The position numbers and the translations under genes are program-made. A stretch of DNA of 64,000 bases, taken from NCBI RefSeq assembly GCF_004343585.1, contig NZ_SLYW01000002.1, forward strand, positions 248,001 through 312,000. Direction: 5' to 3'. This document shows, piece after piece, positions 62,616 through 64,000 of this stretch. Source of the stretch: Neorhizobium sp. JUb45 (GTDB taxonomy: Bacteria; Pseudomonadota; Alphaproteobacteria; Rhizobiales; Rhizobiaceae). How positions within the stretch are numbered: position 1 is the first letter of the stretch; each line of letters opens with the position of its first letter. The notes under the pieces were generated by a model that was not told the DNA's origin, did no database searches, and was given only the letters and a program-made list of their open reading frames with translations.

Positions 62616-63707
62616 ATGAACATGGCGGCAGCTTATCCGCACCTCGACGAGATGCAGCCATGGAATGCAAGGCTGCAGCTTCTGGAATGCATCTCCGTCA
62701 CGCCGGAAACGGCCGACGTGATGACCTTCATCTTCAAACCGGAAAAGCCGGGCTGGTTCCGCTATGTGCCGGGCCAGTTCGTGACGCTGGAACTGCCGGT
62801 GGGGCCGAACGGCGTGAAGGAACCGACGATGCGCACCTACACGCTGTCGTCCAGCCCCTCACGTCCCTTCACCGTCGCCGTCACGGTGAAGGCGCAGAAG
62901 GACAGTATCGGCACCCGCTGGATGTTCGATAACCTCAAGCCCGGCATGAAAATCCGAGCGCTGGGTCCGCTCGGTGATTTTTCCTACGTCAAACATCCGG
63001 CGCAAAAATACCTGTTCATCTCGGCCGGCTCCGGCATCACGCCGATGATGTCGATGACCAGAGATCTGAACGACCGCGCGCCATCCAGCGATGTCGTTTT
63101 CATCAACTGCTCGCGCACCCCCGCCGACATCATCTTTCGCCGCGAGCTGGAAGATCTGGCGCGCCACATGCCAAAACTGACGCTCGGGCTGATCGTCGAA
63201 AACTCGCCGCGCCATGATGCCTGGGTCGGGTTGCAGGGCATTATCGACCGCGCCAAGATCACCATGTTCGCCTCGGACTTTACCGAGCGCACGGTGTTCT
63301 GCTGCGGGCCTGAACCGTTCATGACGGCGGTGCGCGGCCTGCTCGAAAGCCTCGGCTTCGACATGAATAACTACCATCAGGAAAGTTTCGCACCGGCACT
63401 TCCCTCCATCGAGGAACTGCCCTCGACGGCGGCCGAAGGCGAAGTGCTCGCCAATGTCGCCTTCACCATGTCGGGCAAGGAATTCCCCTGCCAGCCGGGC
63501 CAGACCGTGCTGATGACGGCACGCGCCAATGGCGTGCGCATCGGGGCAGCCTGCGAATCCGGCCTCTGCGGCACCTGCCGCGTGCTGCTGGTGTCGGGTG
63601 AGGTGGACATGAACCACAATGGCGGCATTCTCGATGACGAGATCGAGGAAGGCTATATTCTCGCCTGCTGCTCGCGGCCGAAGGGCGATGTGGCGGTGGA
63701 GGCCTGA
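62616..63707 (+). CDS. gbcB: Ferredoxin reductase partner of GbcA
   Basis: Hybrid electron-transfer protein of 363 residues. The N-terminal FAD domain has RTYTLSSSPSRP (about 72-83), the NAD-binding half has ISAGSGITPMMSM and CCGPEPFM, and the C-terminal plant-type [2Fe-2S] ferredoxin has CESGLCGTCRVLLVSGEV with a fourth Cys in YILACCSRP. It passes electrons from NAD(P)H to the Rieske centre of GbcA. The pair forms an operon. ATG 62616 or 62622. Confidence 0.92.
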   Translation: MNMAAAYPHLDEMQPWNARLQLLECISVTPETADVMTFIFKPEKPGWFRYVPGQFVTLELPVGPNGVKEPTMRTYTLSSSPSRPFTVAVTVKAQKDSIGTRWMFDNLKPGMKIRALGPLGDFSYVKHPAQKYLFISAGSGITPMMSMTRDLNDRAPSSDVVFINCSRTPADIIFRRELEDLARHMPKLTLGLIVENSPRHDAWVGLQGIIDRAKITMFASDFTERTVFCCGPEPFMTAVRGLLESLGFDMNNYHQESFAPALPSIEELPSTAAEGEVLANVAFTMSGKEFPCQPGQTVLMTARANGVRIGAACESGLCGTCRVLLVSGEVDMNHNGGILDDEIEEGYILACCSRPKGDVAVEA

Positions 63708-63862
63708 GGGAGCGAGCTGCACACGTCAATTGCGTGGGCGAAAGTCCGGAATTTAGGCTTTGGTCGGGAAATGCTGTCAATGACTGAAGCGGGATCGAGA
63801 TGAACAAAACACTCGGTCCGCTGCATCTCTGAAATTCAGAAATATGCAGGTTTGGCTGGATT

Positions 63863-64000
63863 TCAATTTTCCGGAATATATCCCCACGTCGTGGGATCGA
63901 GCAGAACTGGATCCAGCCGAATTTCATTCATAGCGATCGGGCGGCGTACCATCTTTGTGACTTCGAAAACCTCTCCACGACCCCAGCCAGACGTGCGGAT
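63863..64000 (-). CDS. 3' end of an unidentified minus-strand gene
   Basis: An open frame enters from the right edge and ends at TGA 63863-63865, giving about 45 C-terminal residues (RTSGWGRGEVFEVTKMVRRP, then IAMNEIRLDPVLLDPTTWGY and IPEN). The composition looks coding. It converges on gbcB; about 155 bp lie between, including a small palindrome TCTGAAATTCAGA at 63828-63840. Confidence 0.5.
   Translation of the reverse strand: MRTSGWGRGEVFEVTKMVRRPIAMNEIRLDPVLLDPTTWGYIPEN

Noticed and set aside
1..64000. CRISPR arrays, rRNA genes, prophage or conjugation modules
   Set aside because: No regularly spaced direct repeats, rRNA-like stretches, or integrase/relaxase genes were found; the only mobile element is the IS481-type sequence.

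Overview
The window is chromosomal DNA from a GC-rich alphaproteobacterium of the Rhizobiaceae (Agrobacterium/Rhizobium type). The evidence is the split F-type ATP synthase layout (a separate F0 operon atpI-B-E-F'-F), several families known mainly from Rhizobiales (DUF2093, DUF6101, DUF6656, DUF1217, an HPE1-like secreted protein), a GbcAB-type betaine demethylase, and many rhizobial palindromic intergenic repeats. No rRNA, tRNA or CRISPR array was seen. Most of the sequence is ordinary housekeeping DNA with short intergenic gaps.

Layout: (1) 0-6.6 kb holds a DUF2093 gene, mutL, a kinase-less PAS-PAS-receiver protein, a GGDEF/EAL protein and a secreted PRC-barrel protein. (2) 6.9-11.1 kb is a minus-strand sugar-acid operon (SDR dehydrogenase, dgoK, dgoA, SMP-30 lactonase) facing a divergent IclR regulator, with a palindromic operator-like site between them. 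It fits galactose breakdown by the De Ley-Doudoroff route, but the dehydratase is not here. (3) 11.3-16.3 kb holds a LuxR-type regulator, a sigma-54 promoter followed by a short structured RNA with an intrinsic terminator, mrp, corA and a SleB-type hydrolase. (4) 16.5-19.3 kb is the F0 ATP synthase operon. (5) 19.4-31.7 kb holds an orphan membrane protein, rnhB, a radical SAM protein, a glycosyltransferase-like protein, a leucine-rich-repeat protein, a TPR-LysM/ispE/moaB operon, a long-chain polyprenyl diphosphate synthase, and a DUF2007/trmN6/S49 peptidase operon.

(6) 31.7-43.6 kb is the most plastic part. glyQ and glyS lie 6.4 kb apart. Four toxin-antitoxin pairs (two ParDE, one AbrB/PIN, one MazEF), a truncated antitoxin and a complete IS481-type insertion sequence lie around and between them, together with lemA, a class I-like aroA and a DUF2207 gene. 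The IS sits exactly in the loop of a palindromic repeat, and glyS carries an AT-richer internal segment. (7) 43.6-54.6 kb holds a DUF523 protein, a chemoreceptor, an HPE1-like protein, purD, tex, small hypotheticals, an HNH protein, ubiA and a DUF6101 gene with an unusual structured leader. (8) 54.9-64 kb holds a large DUF1217 repeat protein, a GlcD-family dehydrogenase, a Sua5/YwlC tRNA-modification enzyme, two hypotheticals, gbcA-gbcB and the 3' end of a minus-strand gene.

The strongest candidates for something undescribed are the sigma-54-driven structured RNA upstream of mrp (about 12.2-12.35 kb), the structured leader of the DUF6101 gene (about 54.57-54.63 kb), and the kinase-less PAS/receiver protein next to a c-di-GMP enzyme (2.8-5.9 kb). 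All function calls are from reading the sequence; no database search was run.
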